A stretch of DNA of 64,000 nucleotides from Anaerolineales bacterium (lineage in GTDB: Bacteria; Chloroflexota; Anaerolineae; Anaerolineales; Villigracilaceae). The stretch lies in the NCBI GenBank assembly GCA_016934715.1, contig JAFGSI010000039.1, positions 1 through 64,000 on the forward strand. Reading direction: 5' to 3'. The notes beneath the pieces are model-generated. The model saw only the letters and a list, made by a program, of their open reading frames with translations. It was not told the origin of the DNA and made no database searches. Positions 44,998 through 52,318 of the stretch are shown piece after piece; within the stretch, counting starts at the first letter, position 1; each line of letters starts with the position of its first letter. A program made the translations under genes and the position numbers.

Positions 44998-45660
44998 TTA
45001 TCCAAGAGCGCGCTGGATCTCGGCCAGCAGGTTGGCCTCGGGCACGGCCCCCACGACATTGGCCTGGCCATCATTGATCGTGGTATGCGGCACGCCATGG
45101 ACCCCGTGCCTGTCGGCCAGTTTGGGAAACTCGGTCGCCTCGACCATCTCCGCTTTGATGAGCGGGTTTTCCATTGCCATCCTGTGAGCGAGCACCACGG
45201 CCCGCGGACAGTATGGTCAGGTGGGGGTGACGAAGACCTGCATGTGGACGGGATCTTTAAGCCCTCGCAGGAACTCGCGCGTCTGTGGGCTGAGGCCCGA
45301 GTCGCGGTTCGAGACGAGCACCAGGCTCTGGATGAGCGAACTGAACTCATGTCCGGCGGGGATGCCAGCAAAGTGTACGCCCAGGTCGGTGGTCACCTCG
45401 CCGTCCCGGGCAGCCAGGATCAGGGTGGGAACCTTGTCAACCTTGAATCTTGATGCGCTTTCGGCATCCGCCTGCAGATCGTAGACGGTCAGGTTGAGTT
45501 TTTCCGACAGGCTGGCAAGCTCCTCTGCCAGGTGGCGGGTATCGGCGCAGTAAGTACACTTCTCTTCGGAACCGAAGAAGATGATCTCTACCGGATCCTT
45601 GAGCTCGGCGAACAGGTCGCTGACCTGTTTTTTGATCTCGGCATTCAGCAATTCAGGCAT
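44998..45660 (-). CDS. Selenocysteine protein disulfide oxidoreductase (glutaredoxin-like, in-frame UGA)
   Basis: The reading frame continues through a UGA at 45219-45217. The joined 220-residue product has two thioredoxin folds: the first with C35-T-Y-C38 (EEKCTYCADT) and cis-Pro KVPTLIL, the second with U148-P-Y-C151 (VTPTUPYCPRAV) and cis-Pro GVPHTTIN. The family (archaeal/thermophilic PDO) normally has CPYC there, so UGA replaces the nucleophilic cysteine. It should act as a high-activity reductase. AAGGAG precedes the ATG at 45660. Confidence 0.88.
45188..45219 (-). promoter_or_regulatory. SECIS-like hairpin after the oxidoreductase UGA
   Basis: After the UGA and 11 bases, GCGGGC (45205-45200) and GCUCGC (45193-45188) form a 6-bp stem closing the loop CGUGGU. 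Distance from UGA to loop is 17 bases, and a G lies in the first two loop positions, as expected for bacterial SECIS elements. Confidence 0.7.
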
Positions 45661-45708
45661 GCGAAATCTCCTTGGGGGGCACCCACACGGGGCAGGGGAT
45701 GGCCTTTA

Positions 45709-45903
45709 TCAGGTACAGCCGGCCCCGCCGCTGTTGCGGTAGCCACAGATCAGGCATTCCAGTTCGAGCAGCCCGTTGTAATCCAGTTTGGTCTGTCCGC
45801 AATCGGGACAGGGGTCGCCTGGGCGCAGCGGGCGCAGGTTGCAGAGCGGAGATCCAGAGAGCGCTTCGGGGGCATAGCAGGGAAGCAGGCCTTTTTCGTC
45901 CAT
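45709..45903 (-). CDS. Small zinc-ribbon protein
   Basis: The 64-residue protein carries CPDCGQTKLD and CLICGYRNSGGAGC, two CxxC pairs that make a zinc ribbon, plus further cysteines (LLPCYAPEA, LCNLRP). It lies between the anti-sigma gene and the selenoprotein on the same strand. The function is unknown; regulation or metal/thiol buffering is possible. The frame ends TGT-ACC-TGA-TAA. No clear ribosome-binding site is seen. Confidence 0.6.
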   Translation of the reverse strand: MDEKGLLPCYAPEALSGSPLCNLRPLRPGDPCPDCGQTKLDYNGLLELECLICGYRNSGGAGCT

Positions 45904-45978
45904 CACTGCTTGGATGCTGACAGGGGGGAAAAGTGGCAGCCAGTTGGGACAGAAGCGACCTGCACCGGTTCAGGCAGA

Positions 45979-46233
45979 TCAGCCTGGGTAGTCTTCCAGG
46001 TTGAGGGTCCGGAAGAGGCGCTCACGCACCCCGGCAGGGACGTCGGCCGGGGCGGCCGTCTGGTGGTAGAGGGAAATGGTCTTGCGCAGGGTGTCGACCA
46101 CAATGCGGCAATTCTGGCACTCGCTCATGTGGCGTTCGATCTCCAGGCAGAGCTGGTCGCCGAGGGACCCGTCCACGTAATCGGACAGGGAACCAAGCAG
46201 GTCGCGGCAGTCGGTGTGGTCGTGTTCAGTCAT
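45979..46233 (-). CDS. Zinc-binding (ZAS-type) soluble anti-sigma factor
   Basis: Starting at 46233, the 84-residue protein (MTEHDHTDCRDLL...) has the ZAS motif HMSECQNC (H-x3-C-x2-C) at about residues 35-42 and another cysteine at residue 9. It has no membrane helix, so it is a cytoplasmic anti-sigma factor of the RsrA/ChrR type. Zinc release by thiol oxidation would free the sigma factor. Its ATG lies 8 bases inside the sigma gene end. Confidence 0.85.
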   Translation of the reverse strand: MTEHDHTDCRDLLGSLSDYVDGSLGDQLCLEIERHMSECQNCRIVVDTLRKTISLYHQTAAPADVPAGVRERLFRTLNLEDYPG

Positions 46234-46837
46234 TTTCCAGGCTCCTGACCTTGAGGCGCTTTCCATAATAGGTGCTCAGGATCTCGCGCAGGCGCAGGCG
46301 GGCGCGCAGCAGGCGGGTCTTGACCGCGGTCTCGCTCAGATCGAGGGCCTGGCTGGTCTCCTGGATCGAAAGCCCTTCGATGTCGCGCAGCAGGAAGACG
46401 ATCCGCAGTTTTTCGGGCAGGTGTCTGATCGCCTGGTCGAGATGGGCACGCGCCTCGTCGGAGAGCAGTTCCTCTTCCGGCAGGCAGCACCAGTCGGCGA
46501 ACTGGGCCGGGGCTTCGAGCGGTTCTTCGTCGTCCGGGACGGTGTCGCTGATGGACACCTCCGGGCGCTGCCGGCGCATCAGCATCAGGGCCTCGTTGGC
46601 GGCGATGCGGTAGAGCCAGGTCGAGAGGCTCGAACGGCCCTCGAATCCGCCGATGTGCTGGAGGGCCTTCAGAAAGGTGTTCTGCAGCACGTCTTCGGCG
46701 TCCTGCGGGTTGCCGAGCATCTTGAGCGCCAGACGGTAGATGGCCGGGGAGTGACTGTCCACCAAGCGGGTGAACTCGTGCCTATCGCCGGCGTGCAGGG
46801 CTTCGAGCGAGATCGGTGCGTTGGTCGTTTCAGTCAT
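46226..46837 (-). CDS. ECF sigma factor
   Basis: The 203-residue protein has region 2 (FTRLVDSHSPAIYRLALKMLGNPQDAEDVLQNTFLKAL, in two segments of under 20 residues each side of GNPQDAEDVLQ) and region 4 (LPEKLRIVFLLRDIEGLSIQETSQALDL...KTRLLRARLRLRE). It is the first gene of the operon and overlaps its anti-sigma factor. The set of downstream genes (zinc ribbon, PDO, TlpA, OsmC) points to thiol or peroxide stress. The ATG at 46837 is chosen from the conserved length; the ribosome-binding site GAAGAGG is 12 bases away, rather far. Confidence 0.92.
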   Translation of the reverse strand: MTETTNAPISLEALHAGDRHEFTRLVDSHSPAIYRLALKMLGNPQDAEDVLQNTFLKALQHIGGFEGRSSLSTWLYRIAANEALMLMRRQRPEVSISDTVPDDEEPLEAPAQFADWCCLPEEELLSDEARAHLDQAIRHLPEKLRIVFLLRDIEGLSIQETSQALDLSETAVKTRLLRARLRLREILSTYYGKRLKVRSLEND

Positions 46838-47077
46838 TAGATGACGGCCTCTTCGGGAAAGTTGCATTGGGATAGAGGGCCTGCTGACACCGTCCATGCC
46901 TGGAGGCAGGGGTTTTACGGCGAATCCCGGTAAGTATACACGATTCGAAGGCCTCCGGCTGGAATCTGCACAATGGGTTGGCGTGGGTAAGAAGTGACAA
47001 ATGGACTGGACGAATGTCCGCCCGGTCATGATGTTTGCCACTAGAAAAGTCGGTTCGCTTTGACTAATATCTATCCA
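46838..47077. other. Divergent intergenic region of the sigma operon and the cyclic-nucleotide gene
   Basis: This 240-base stretch must hold promoters for two divergent transcripts. A partial palindrome TGCCTGGAGGCA lies near 46908-46919, and a GGAC...GTCC repeat near 47003-47020. No sigma-70 promoter at correct spacing, and no convincing ECF-type -35 motif, could be picked out. No gene is seen in it. Confidence 0.4.
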
Positions 47078-47557
47078 ATGATGTTGCGTAAGATCACCCA
47101 GCTTGCCTTTTTTCGTGGCCTGGAGGCGGAGGAGATTGCTCTGCTCGAGCCTTATTTTCGTTCGCAGACATTCCTCTCCGGAACAACCGTCTTCGAACAG
47201 GGCGCGCAGACCGAATTCCTCTATCTGGTTGTGCGCGGCGAGGTGGTGATCCAGTTCAAGCCCGAAGACGGACCGCAGATGATCGTCACGCGTGTCCAGC
47301 CCGGGGGTGTGTTCGGCTGGTCGGCGGCGGTAGGCAACGGCACCTATACATCGGGCGCGGTCTGCGTCCGCGACAGTGTGGTGCTGCAGGTGCGCGGCTC
47401 CGATCTGCGCCTGATCTGCGATCTGCATCCCGAGGTGGGGAAGATCATCCTGGATCGCCTGGCTGAAGTGATCGCTGAACGCAAGCACAGCCAGCAGCAG
47501 TTGACCGAGTTCCTGGCCCAGAGCATCCGCCATGGATCCGGTTGCACTGAAAGCTAA
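47078..47557 (+). CDS. Cyclic-nucleotide-binding domain protein without HTH
   Basis: The 159-residue protein is one CAP-type effector domain (FFRGLEAEEIALLEPYFR, GTTVFEQGAQTEFLYLVVRGEVVIQF, GGVFGWSAAVG) ending in a long helix. The DNA-binding helix-turn-helix of Crp/Fnr proteins is absent. The ATG pair at 47078/47081 is preferred over TTG at 47060. No ribosome-binding site is visible. It precedes a NifU-domain gene by 11 bases. Confidence 0.8.
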   Translation: MMLRKITQLAFFRGLEAEEIALLEPYFRSQTFLSGTTVFEQGAQTEFLYLVVRGEVVIQFKPEDGPQMIVTRVQPGGVFGWSAAVGNGTYTSGAVCVRDSVVLQVRGSDLRLICDLHPEVGKIILDRLAEVIAERKHSQQQLTEFLAQSIRHGSGCTES

Positions 47558-47568
47558 GGGAGGTTCGT

Positions 47569-47814
47569 ATGCCAACCGATCCGAAAACCGAACTACAGAT
47601 GAAAGCCCTGGTCGAGCAGTTAAGCGCCTACATTGAGACGTTCCACGGCGGCTCGGTCGACTATGTCGACTTCGATGGCAGGGTGCTCAAGGTCCGCCTG
47701 GGCGGTGCCTGCCTGGGCTGCCCGCTGTCTCCGAGCACCCTGCACGGCTGGGTGGAGGGGACTGTGCGCCAATTCTTCCCTGACATCCAGGACGTGGTGG
47801 CGGTAGAAGAGTAA
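47569..47814 (+). CDS. NifU-like C-terminal domain protein (Fe-S scaffold)
   Basis: The 81 residues are a single NifU C-terminal domain: HGGSVDYVDFDGRVLKVRLGGACLGCPLS with the CxxC that binds a cluster, then TLHGWVEGTVRQFFP. Such proteins carry or deliver [4Fe-4S] clusters. AGGGAGG precedes the ATG. It shares a transcript with the cyclic-nucleotide-binding protein. Confidence 0.9.
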   Translation: MPTDPKTELQMKALVEQLSAYIETFHGGSVDYVDFDGRVLKVRLGGACLGCPLSPSTLHGWVEGTVRQFFPDIQDVVAVEE

Positions 47815-47833
47815 TTGGACCGAAGGAAAACAA

Positions 47834-47865
47834 AAAAATCCTCTCCTGTTGGGGAGAGGATTTTT
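47834..47865. terminator. Bidirectional intrinsic terminator
   Basis: AAAAATCCTCTCC and GGAGAGGATTTTT (47834-47846, 47853-47865) pair perfectly around TGTTGG. The A-run and T-run make it work in both directions, for the plus-strand NifU-domain gene and the minus-strand membrane gene that ends at 47878. Confidence 0.9.
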
Positions 47866-47877
47866 CGCGCAGATCGT

Positions 47878-48492
47878 TTATTTCTTCCATAGGGCGGCGG
47901 CGATCATGGCCAGCCCGCCCAGCAGCAGGGCGCCGATCCAGACGTATTCACCGATCCCCTCGAAGGGCACGCCGGCCAAGAGACCCAGAACCAGCAGGAC
48001 ACCAGCCGGGATGTAGGCCCAACGCATCCCGGCCAGCAGGCCCACCAGCAGGAAGGTCAGTCCCAGGCCGAGGAAGAAGACCCCGCCCGAATCGAGGACG
48101 TGGTAGGTATCTGAGATGGCCGAGACGGCGCCCAGGGTGACCAGCACGCCGCCAGGGATGAGCGCCCACCAGCGATCGCGACCCGAGAAATAGACCGCGT
48201 AGAATCCCAGGCCAAGACCGCCCAGGAAGGCCAAGCCGCCCAGCCCCAGCTGGTCGAGCAGCAGCGAGGATGCCGCGATCCCGGCCAGGGCGAAGCCCGG
48301 GATGGCGGCCCACCACTTCGAGCGCAGGTTGGTGAAGAACATGTACAGGAAGATCCCGGCACCGAGGCCGAACAGGCCGGCCCAGAAGAAGCGGGTCGCG
48401 CCCTCCAGGATACCGGTCCGGTCGAGCAACAGCAGGACGCCGCCCAGGACCAGCAAGCTGCCGAGCAGGATGCGATAGTCGAAACGTTTCAT
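47878..48492 (-). CDS. Multi-spanning membrane protein of a LiaF-like block
   Basis: The 204-residue protein consists of about six hydrophobic helices with short Gly-rich turns (LLGSLLVLGGVLLLLDRTG, FLGGLGLGFYAVYFSGRD). Each helix pair resembles the small LiaI/DUF5668 helix unit, so it may be built by duplication. No function is known. It is third in a three-gene minus-strand operon, 18 bases after the LiaF-like gene. Confidence 0.7.
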   Translation of the reverse strand: MKRFDYRILLGSLLVLGGVLLLLDRTGILEGATRFFWAGLFGLGAGIFLYMFFTNLRSKWWAAIPGFALAGIAASSLLLDQLGLGGLAFLGGLGLGFYAVYFSGRDRWWALIPGGVLVTLGAVSAISDTYHVLDSGGVFFLGLGLTFLLVGLLAGMRWAYIPAGVLLVLGLLAGVPFEGIGEYVWIGALLLGGLAMIAAALWKK

Positions 48493-48510
48493 GAAAGGTT
48501 GCTCCTCGAG

Positions 48511-49302
48511 TTATGCGATCTCAACGGCGCCTACGCCGGTCTCGACCTCCAGGTCGACCCGGTTGGCGGCTGTGGCGTAATCTGCGGACTGGTAGATGCC
48601 GCTGCCCTGCGCCGGAAAACGGTTCTTGTCCACGTTGACGGCTGCGATCCCGCTCTGGACCCTGATCCGGGCCGCAACCCCCTCGGGGATGCGGACCTTG
48701 ATCGACGAGACTCCAGTGTCAATCTCGGCATGAGTCATCCCGGCGTTGGCCGGCAGTGTGAGCTCGGTGCTGCTGGCGCCGGTGTCGATGTCCAGATCGG
48801 TGACTATCAGATCCGACAGGTCGAGGATGGTGGCGCTGGCCCCGGTGTCGATGTCGAGGCTGACCGGAACCTCGCTGCTGAGGCGGAGATCCCAGTCGAG
48901 CGTGTCACCCGGAGACCAGGTCCAGAAGCGATGCGGGTGCTTCATCTTGACGTCCAGCCGGTCACCGGAGCGGTTGCTGAGAATGTCCAGTCCCAGGCCG
49001 AACTTACCGTCCATCAACTGCCCGGCGGGGGCGCCGGAGCGAATGTTCAGACGCCCGGCACCGTGGTCGATCGAGATTTTCGCGCTGGTCGCGCCCTCGA
49101 GCGGGATTGAAATCGCTTCGCCCTCGGCGGGCGGGCGGCCGGTCAGGGCGGAAACAATGAACCAGAGGCCGACGAAAATGATCAGCAGGGCCCAGGTATA
49201 ATTGAAGATGTTCCCCTGGATCATTTCCATCTGGCGGAGCAGGAGCAAGATGGCTACCAGGATCAGGACGCTGCCCCAGAAGACGCCTCCACGAATGTGC
49301 AT
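48511..49302 (-). CDS. LiaF-like membrane protein with beta-solenoid domain
   Basis: From the ATG at 49302 (AAAGGAAG upstream) the 263-residue protein has two N-terminal helices (about 5-25 and 33-55) of the LiaI/LiaF type. A repetitive beta domain (about 75-263) follows, with units such as VSLDIDTGASATILDLSD and LDIDTGASSTELTLPAN. That is the DUF4097/toast-rack fold, used by LiaF proteins to sense or respond to envelope stress. No two-component system is next to it. Confidence 0.78.
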   Translation of the reverse strand: MHIRGGVFWGSVLILVAILLLLRQMEMIQGNIFNYTWALLIIFVGLWFIVSALTGRPPAEGEAISIPLEGATSAKISIDHGAGRLNIRSGAPAGQLMDGKFGLGLDILSNRSGDRLDVKMKHPHRFWTWSPGDTLDWDLRLSSEVPVSLDIDTGASATILDLSDLIVTDLDIDTGASSTELTLPANAGMTHAEIDTGVSSIKVRIPEGVAARIRVQSGIAAVNVDKNRFPAQGSGIYQSADYATAANRVDLEVETGVGAVEIA

Positions 49303-49333
49303 GTTTTCTTCCTTTCTGCGGTTGGTGGGTGGG

Positions 49334-49870
49334 TTATTGCCTGGGCCGGTCACGGCGGAAGATGCCGCGCACGATCAGCCACAGGCCGAGCAGGAAGAGC
49401 AGCCCGATCGGCAGGTAATCGGAATAGTCACCCAGGAATGCGGCCCCACCCATCAGGGTGGCGAAGATGGCGAACAGGATGGCGCTGATGACCAGCAGGT
49501 TAAGTCCATGGCGGATTTCCTGGCGGAAGGTGCCTTCGAGCAGGCCGGAAAGGATCGTGCCGATGCCGACGAAGCCCGGGATCAGGGTCCACAGGTAGCT
49601 CCAGGCGGCCCAGTCATTGCTGCTGTTGCAGTAATACAGGATCCCGCCGATGCCGGCCACGATACAGGCCGGTACGGCCATTCCCGGTGCGCCGACCAGC
49701 AGGCCGATCAAGAGAATGAGGCCTCCCGAGATGACGACCCACAGCGGCCAGTCGAAGACCAGGTTGAACATCTCGTCCAGGTCGGGATAGATCCGGGTGG
49801 CGATCAGCCAGGCGGCGGCCAGGATCAAGAGCAGACCCAGGGCCAGTTGCGTGCGGTTCTTACGTTGCAT
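49334..49870 (-). CDS. Membrane protein, first gene of the LiaF-like block
   Basis: The 178 residues contain about five or six helices (LALGLLLILAAAWLIATRIY, then WPLWVVISGGLILLIGLLVG and others). The family is not certain; the helix-turn-helix pattern recalls the other two genes in the block. Its ATG follows AAGGAG, and upstream TTGCCG-N17-TATACC on the minus strand is a possible promoter. The 196 bases between it and the next lipoprotein gene hold no clear gene. Confidence 0.7.
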   Translation of the reverse strand: MQRKNRTQLALGLLLILAAAWLIATRIYPDLDEMFNLVFDWPLWVVISGGLILLIGLLVGAPGMAVPACIVAGIGGILYYCNSSNDWAAWSYLWTLIPGFVGIGTILSGLLEGTFRQEIRHGLNLLVISAILFAIFATLMGGAAFLGDYSDYLPIGLLFLLGLWLIVRGIFRRDRPRQ

Positions 49871-50066
49871 AGGTTTCTCCTTGAGTAGACTTGGTATATA
49901 TATTTACGCCAAATGCGGCAAAAGGTTACGCACCAGTCCGGCACTCATGATTATAGCATTCTGTCTTCTGACCAGGCTATCAATTCCCTGAAAATTGACC
50001 ATCCAGGGGCCGGCGCCGCCCGTGGGCGGCATCGGAATAACACGTCTCGTTTGGGCGATGGTCTGG

Positions 50067-51551
50067 CTAGCGAACCCGCCAGACGTGCACGACCGGCTTG
50101 GCCCCCTCGGCGAAGTTCTCGAGCACGTAGAGCAGGCCGTGGGCTCGATCGTAGGCGATATCGCCGATGCGGTAGCGCTGCTGGTCACCGGTGCCGAGCA
50201 GTTCGGGTTCGACCCCTTCGGGATTGTGGTACAGGAACGCATCGATGTCGAGGAAGGCATACGGCTGCGGTTCCCATGGCAACATTTCACCTGCTGCCAC
50301 GCGCGCCAGGTCGTCCGGGTTGTAGAAAAGGAACTCGGCGTCCCAATGGGTCGTCCACCAGCCGCGGGCGTAGTTGTGATCGGCGCATTCGACCATGTCC
50401 TCCGCCGGGCAGGGGCTGCCGTCGAACATGCGGCAGGTTACGAAGTCAAGCACATCCCCGTCCACACAGGGGAAGGCCGGGCCGGCTGGATTGACGTAGC
50501 CGTACCAGTACTGGGCGCCATTGCTCTTGGCGCCTGCGAACAGGACCGCTGTCTGGCCGCCGGTTGTGGTCAGCCAGGCGCCTCCGGACCATTCATCGGG
50601 ATGCTGATAGCCGACCAGAGCGTGATCGAGAGTATCGTTCTCGAAGGAGCTGGCATACTGCAGCAGGACGACCGCATCGATGTAGGCCCCATCCGGAGGG
50701 GGGGTGCCGTTCCCATCGACCCACGGGGTGTAGGCCACGATCACCGGTCCCATTCCCGACCAGCCGCCGTCCTTGAAGCGCCCGGTTGCCAGGTAGCGTC
50801 CACCAATGTAGGTGTCGGCCCAATCGGCAGGGATCTCAAAAATATAGTCGTTGACACTGTACCAGGACACACCGTCGATATACCATTCGCCCTGGAAATC
50901 GGGATTCGAAAGGTCGGCGCTGAACCAGCCGTGGGTCGGGACGGTCGGGTCGGGCTCGATGTGCTGACCCCAGCCGATGTGCAGCAGGGGGCCGGTCTCG
51001 GGCCGGTTGAGGTATTCCATGCCGATCCGGACGATCTCCTCCATCCCGGTGAAGTGGCCGCGGGTCACATCCTGGAGTTCCTGGAGGAACTCCGCCTGGC
51101 CGGCAGCGTAGACGTCGCGCGTAGCGACCGGGATCGGGATGGTGATCTCGGCCACCATGCTGCCATTGGGCAGTTCGTCGTATGGCAGCCGGTCATGCCC
51201 GGTGACGAAGAGTGAACCGGGGAAGCCGTCGGCCGAGCCGTTGGGGTCGCCGTCGGGGTTGAAGGCCAGGGCGTTGCCGCCGTACTCGAAGGTGTAGGGG
51301 CGGTCGCCGCCATCCGGCAGGCGGAAGGCTCCCAGGTATTCCAGATTCTCAGGCAGGATCAGGTCGCTGTCCGGGATGGGGCCGAGCGGTGGCTGGGTCA
51401 CGGCCGGGCCGGGCTCAAGTGGTGCGCCGGGTTCGGGTCCGGATTGTTCTGCGGCGCCACTTTCCTCAACTTCGCCACCGGGCAGGTTACAGGCGAAGAG
51501 CAGGCTGAGGATTAAGATCACTGGCAACCAAAACAATTTTTGGGACATCAT
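50067..51551 (-). CDS. Secreted lipoprotein of unknown function (last gene of the CotH cluster)
   Basis: The 494-residue protein has a lipobox (LLFACN at about residues 17-22) and an acidic Glu/Pro linker. The rest is a large beta-rich domain with many Trp, Gly and Asp residues (LEYLGAFRLPDGGDRPYTF, GGWSGMGPVIVAYTPW, RYRIGDIAYDRAHGLLYVLE). The pattern suggests a beta-propeller-like or galactose-binding fold, but no family is recognised. It starts 20 bases after the VTC gene on the same strand. Confidence 0.7.
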   Translation of the reverse strand: MMSQKLFWLPVILILSLLFACNLPGGEVEESGAAEQSGPEPGAPLEPGPAVTQPPLGPIPDSDLILPENLEYLGAFRLPDGGDRPYTFEYGGNALAFNPDGDPNGSADGFPGSLFVTGHDRLPYDELPNGSMVAEITIPIPVATRDVYAAGQAEFLQELQDVTRGHFTGMEEIVRIGMEYLNRPETGPLLHIGWGQHIEPDPTVPTHGWFSADLSNPDFQGEWYIDGVSWYSVNDYIFEIPADWADTYIGGRYLATGRFKDGGWSGMGPVIVAYTPWVDGNGTPPPDGAYIDAVVLLQYASSFENDTLDHALVGYQHPDEWSGGAWLTTTGGQTAVLFAGAKSNGAQYWYGYVNPAGPAFPCVDGDVLDFVTCRMFDGSPCPAEDMVECADHNYARGWWTTHWDAEFLFYNPDDLARVAAGEMLPWEPQPYAFLDIDAFLYHNPEGVEPELLGTGDQQRYRIGDIAYDRAHGLLYVLENFAEGAKPVVHVWRVR

Positions 51552-51571
51552 TTATTATTTCCTCTTTTGAA

Positions 51572-52318
51572 TTATGGGTAGATGCTTTCGATCCCGGTGA
51601 TGTACTTGGAATTCCGGGTGACGCTGAAGGGAAAGAAACCAGCAATCCGGTCGGCCTTGACGTCGAGCGACTTTTCGTACTTCAGTTCGACGACGACGTG
51701 GCGGTCGTCCAAATATTTACGCTGGAAGGTGTTTCCGGATTTTCGGACCTGGTAGTAAGTCAGCCCGTTGTCGATGGTGAGCCGGAAACGGCCGTCTCGG
51801 GTAGCATAATACCAACGATAGTAGCGGTTGCACAGGACGACCTGCAGGGTGCGCAGGTAAGTGCGGACTTCGGGAGCCAGGTCGGAAGCCAGGATGACTG
51901 CCTGGAAATCGTGGTAGGCGAATCCAGTCTGTAGCTGGAAGCCCGGGAAGGGATGGGTATGCTTGGTCCCGACCAAACCGCGCTTGACCTTGAATTCGAG
52001 AGTCGGTCCTGCGATCTCGCCGAACAACTTGCCGTACCAGCGGATGCGCACCTTGTGACGCTCGCCTTCGCCATCGAGGTTGGCGTAGTAGTTGCGCAGA
52101 TCATCCGTGTCCAGGTACAGGTTGTTCACGTGCCGGGGTGGGTAGGTCTGGTAGAACATGGCCGGGTGACGCTTGACCAGCATGTGCACCTGGCCTGAGT
52201 CGAGGCCCTCGACCAAGAATTTGCGCTCGTAGCGATACGGGCGCTGTTCGGACTCGTCGATCGTATTTTCCCAAAAAGCGCCGCCCCCTCCCCACCTTTT
52301 GGTGTGGGGCTTGGTCAC
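51572..52318 (-). CDS. VTC-domain polyphosphate polymerase
   Basis: The protein (about 248 residues) contains a VTC tunnel domain: YRYERKFLVEG, YLDTDDLRNYY, RIRWYGK, LEFKVKRGLVGTKHTHPF, RYYRWYYATRDGRFRLTID and VVELKYEK with the conserved basic and glutamate residues. VTC domains make polyphosphate from ATP. The GTG at 52318 overlaps the DUF4956 stop as GTGA; a GTG one codon upstream also exists. The first 17 or so residues are coded by the hairpin repeat at 52264-52309, so the ancestral start may have been different. Confidence 0.88.
   Translation of the reverse strand: MTKPHTKRWGGGGAFWENTIDESEQRPYRYERKFLVEGLDSGQVHMLVKRHPAMFYQTYPPRHVNNLYLDTDDLRNYYANLDGEGERHKVRIRWYGKLFGEIAGPTLEFKVKRGLVGTKHTHPFPGFQLQTGFAYHDFQAVILASDLAPEVRTYLRTLQVVLCNRYYRWYYATRDGRFRLTIDNGLTYYQVRKSGNTFQRKYLDDRHVVVELKYEKSLDVKADRIAGFFPFSVTRNSKYITGIESIYP
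52264..52309 (-). repeat. Hairpin plus CGGCGCTTTTTGG motif, copy 2 (inside the VTC gene)
   Basis: On the minus strand the hairpin CCCCAC...GTGGGG is followed by CGGCGCTTTTTGGGAAAATA (52283-52264). It matches the promoter-proximal copy at 136-181, differing in one base over 19 of the tail. It encodes the N-terminal residues KPHTKRWGGGGAFWENT of the VTC protein. Rickettsial palindromic elements are a known parallel of repeats translated within genes. Confidence 0.6.

Noticed and set aside
45706-45711. C-terminal selenocysteine in the zinc-ribbon protein (CT-UGA-UAA)
   Set aside because: Tandem stop codons are a simpler explanation; no SECIS hairpin at the right distance was convincing and there is no homologue to compare.
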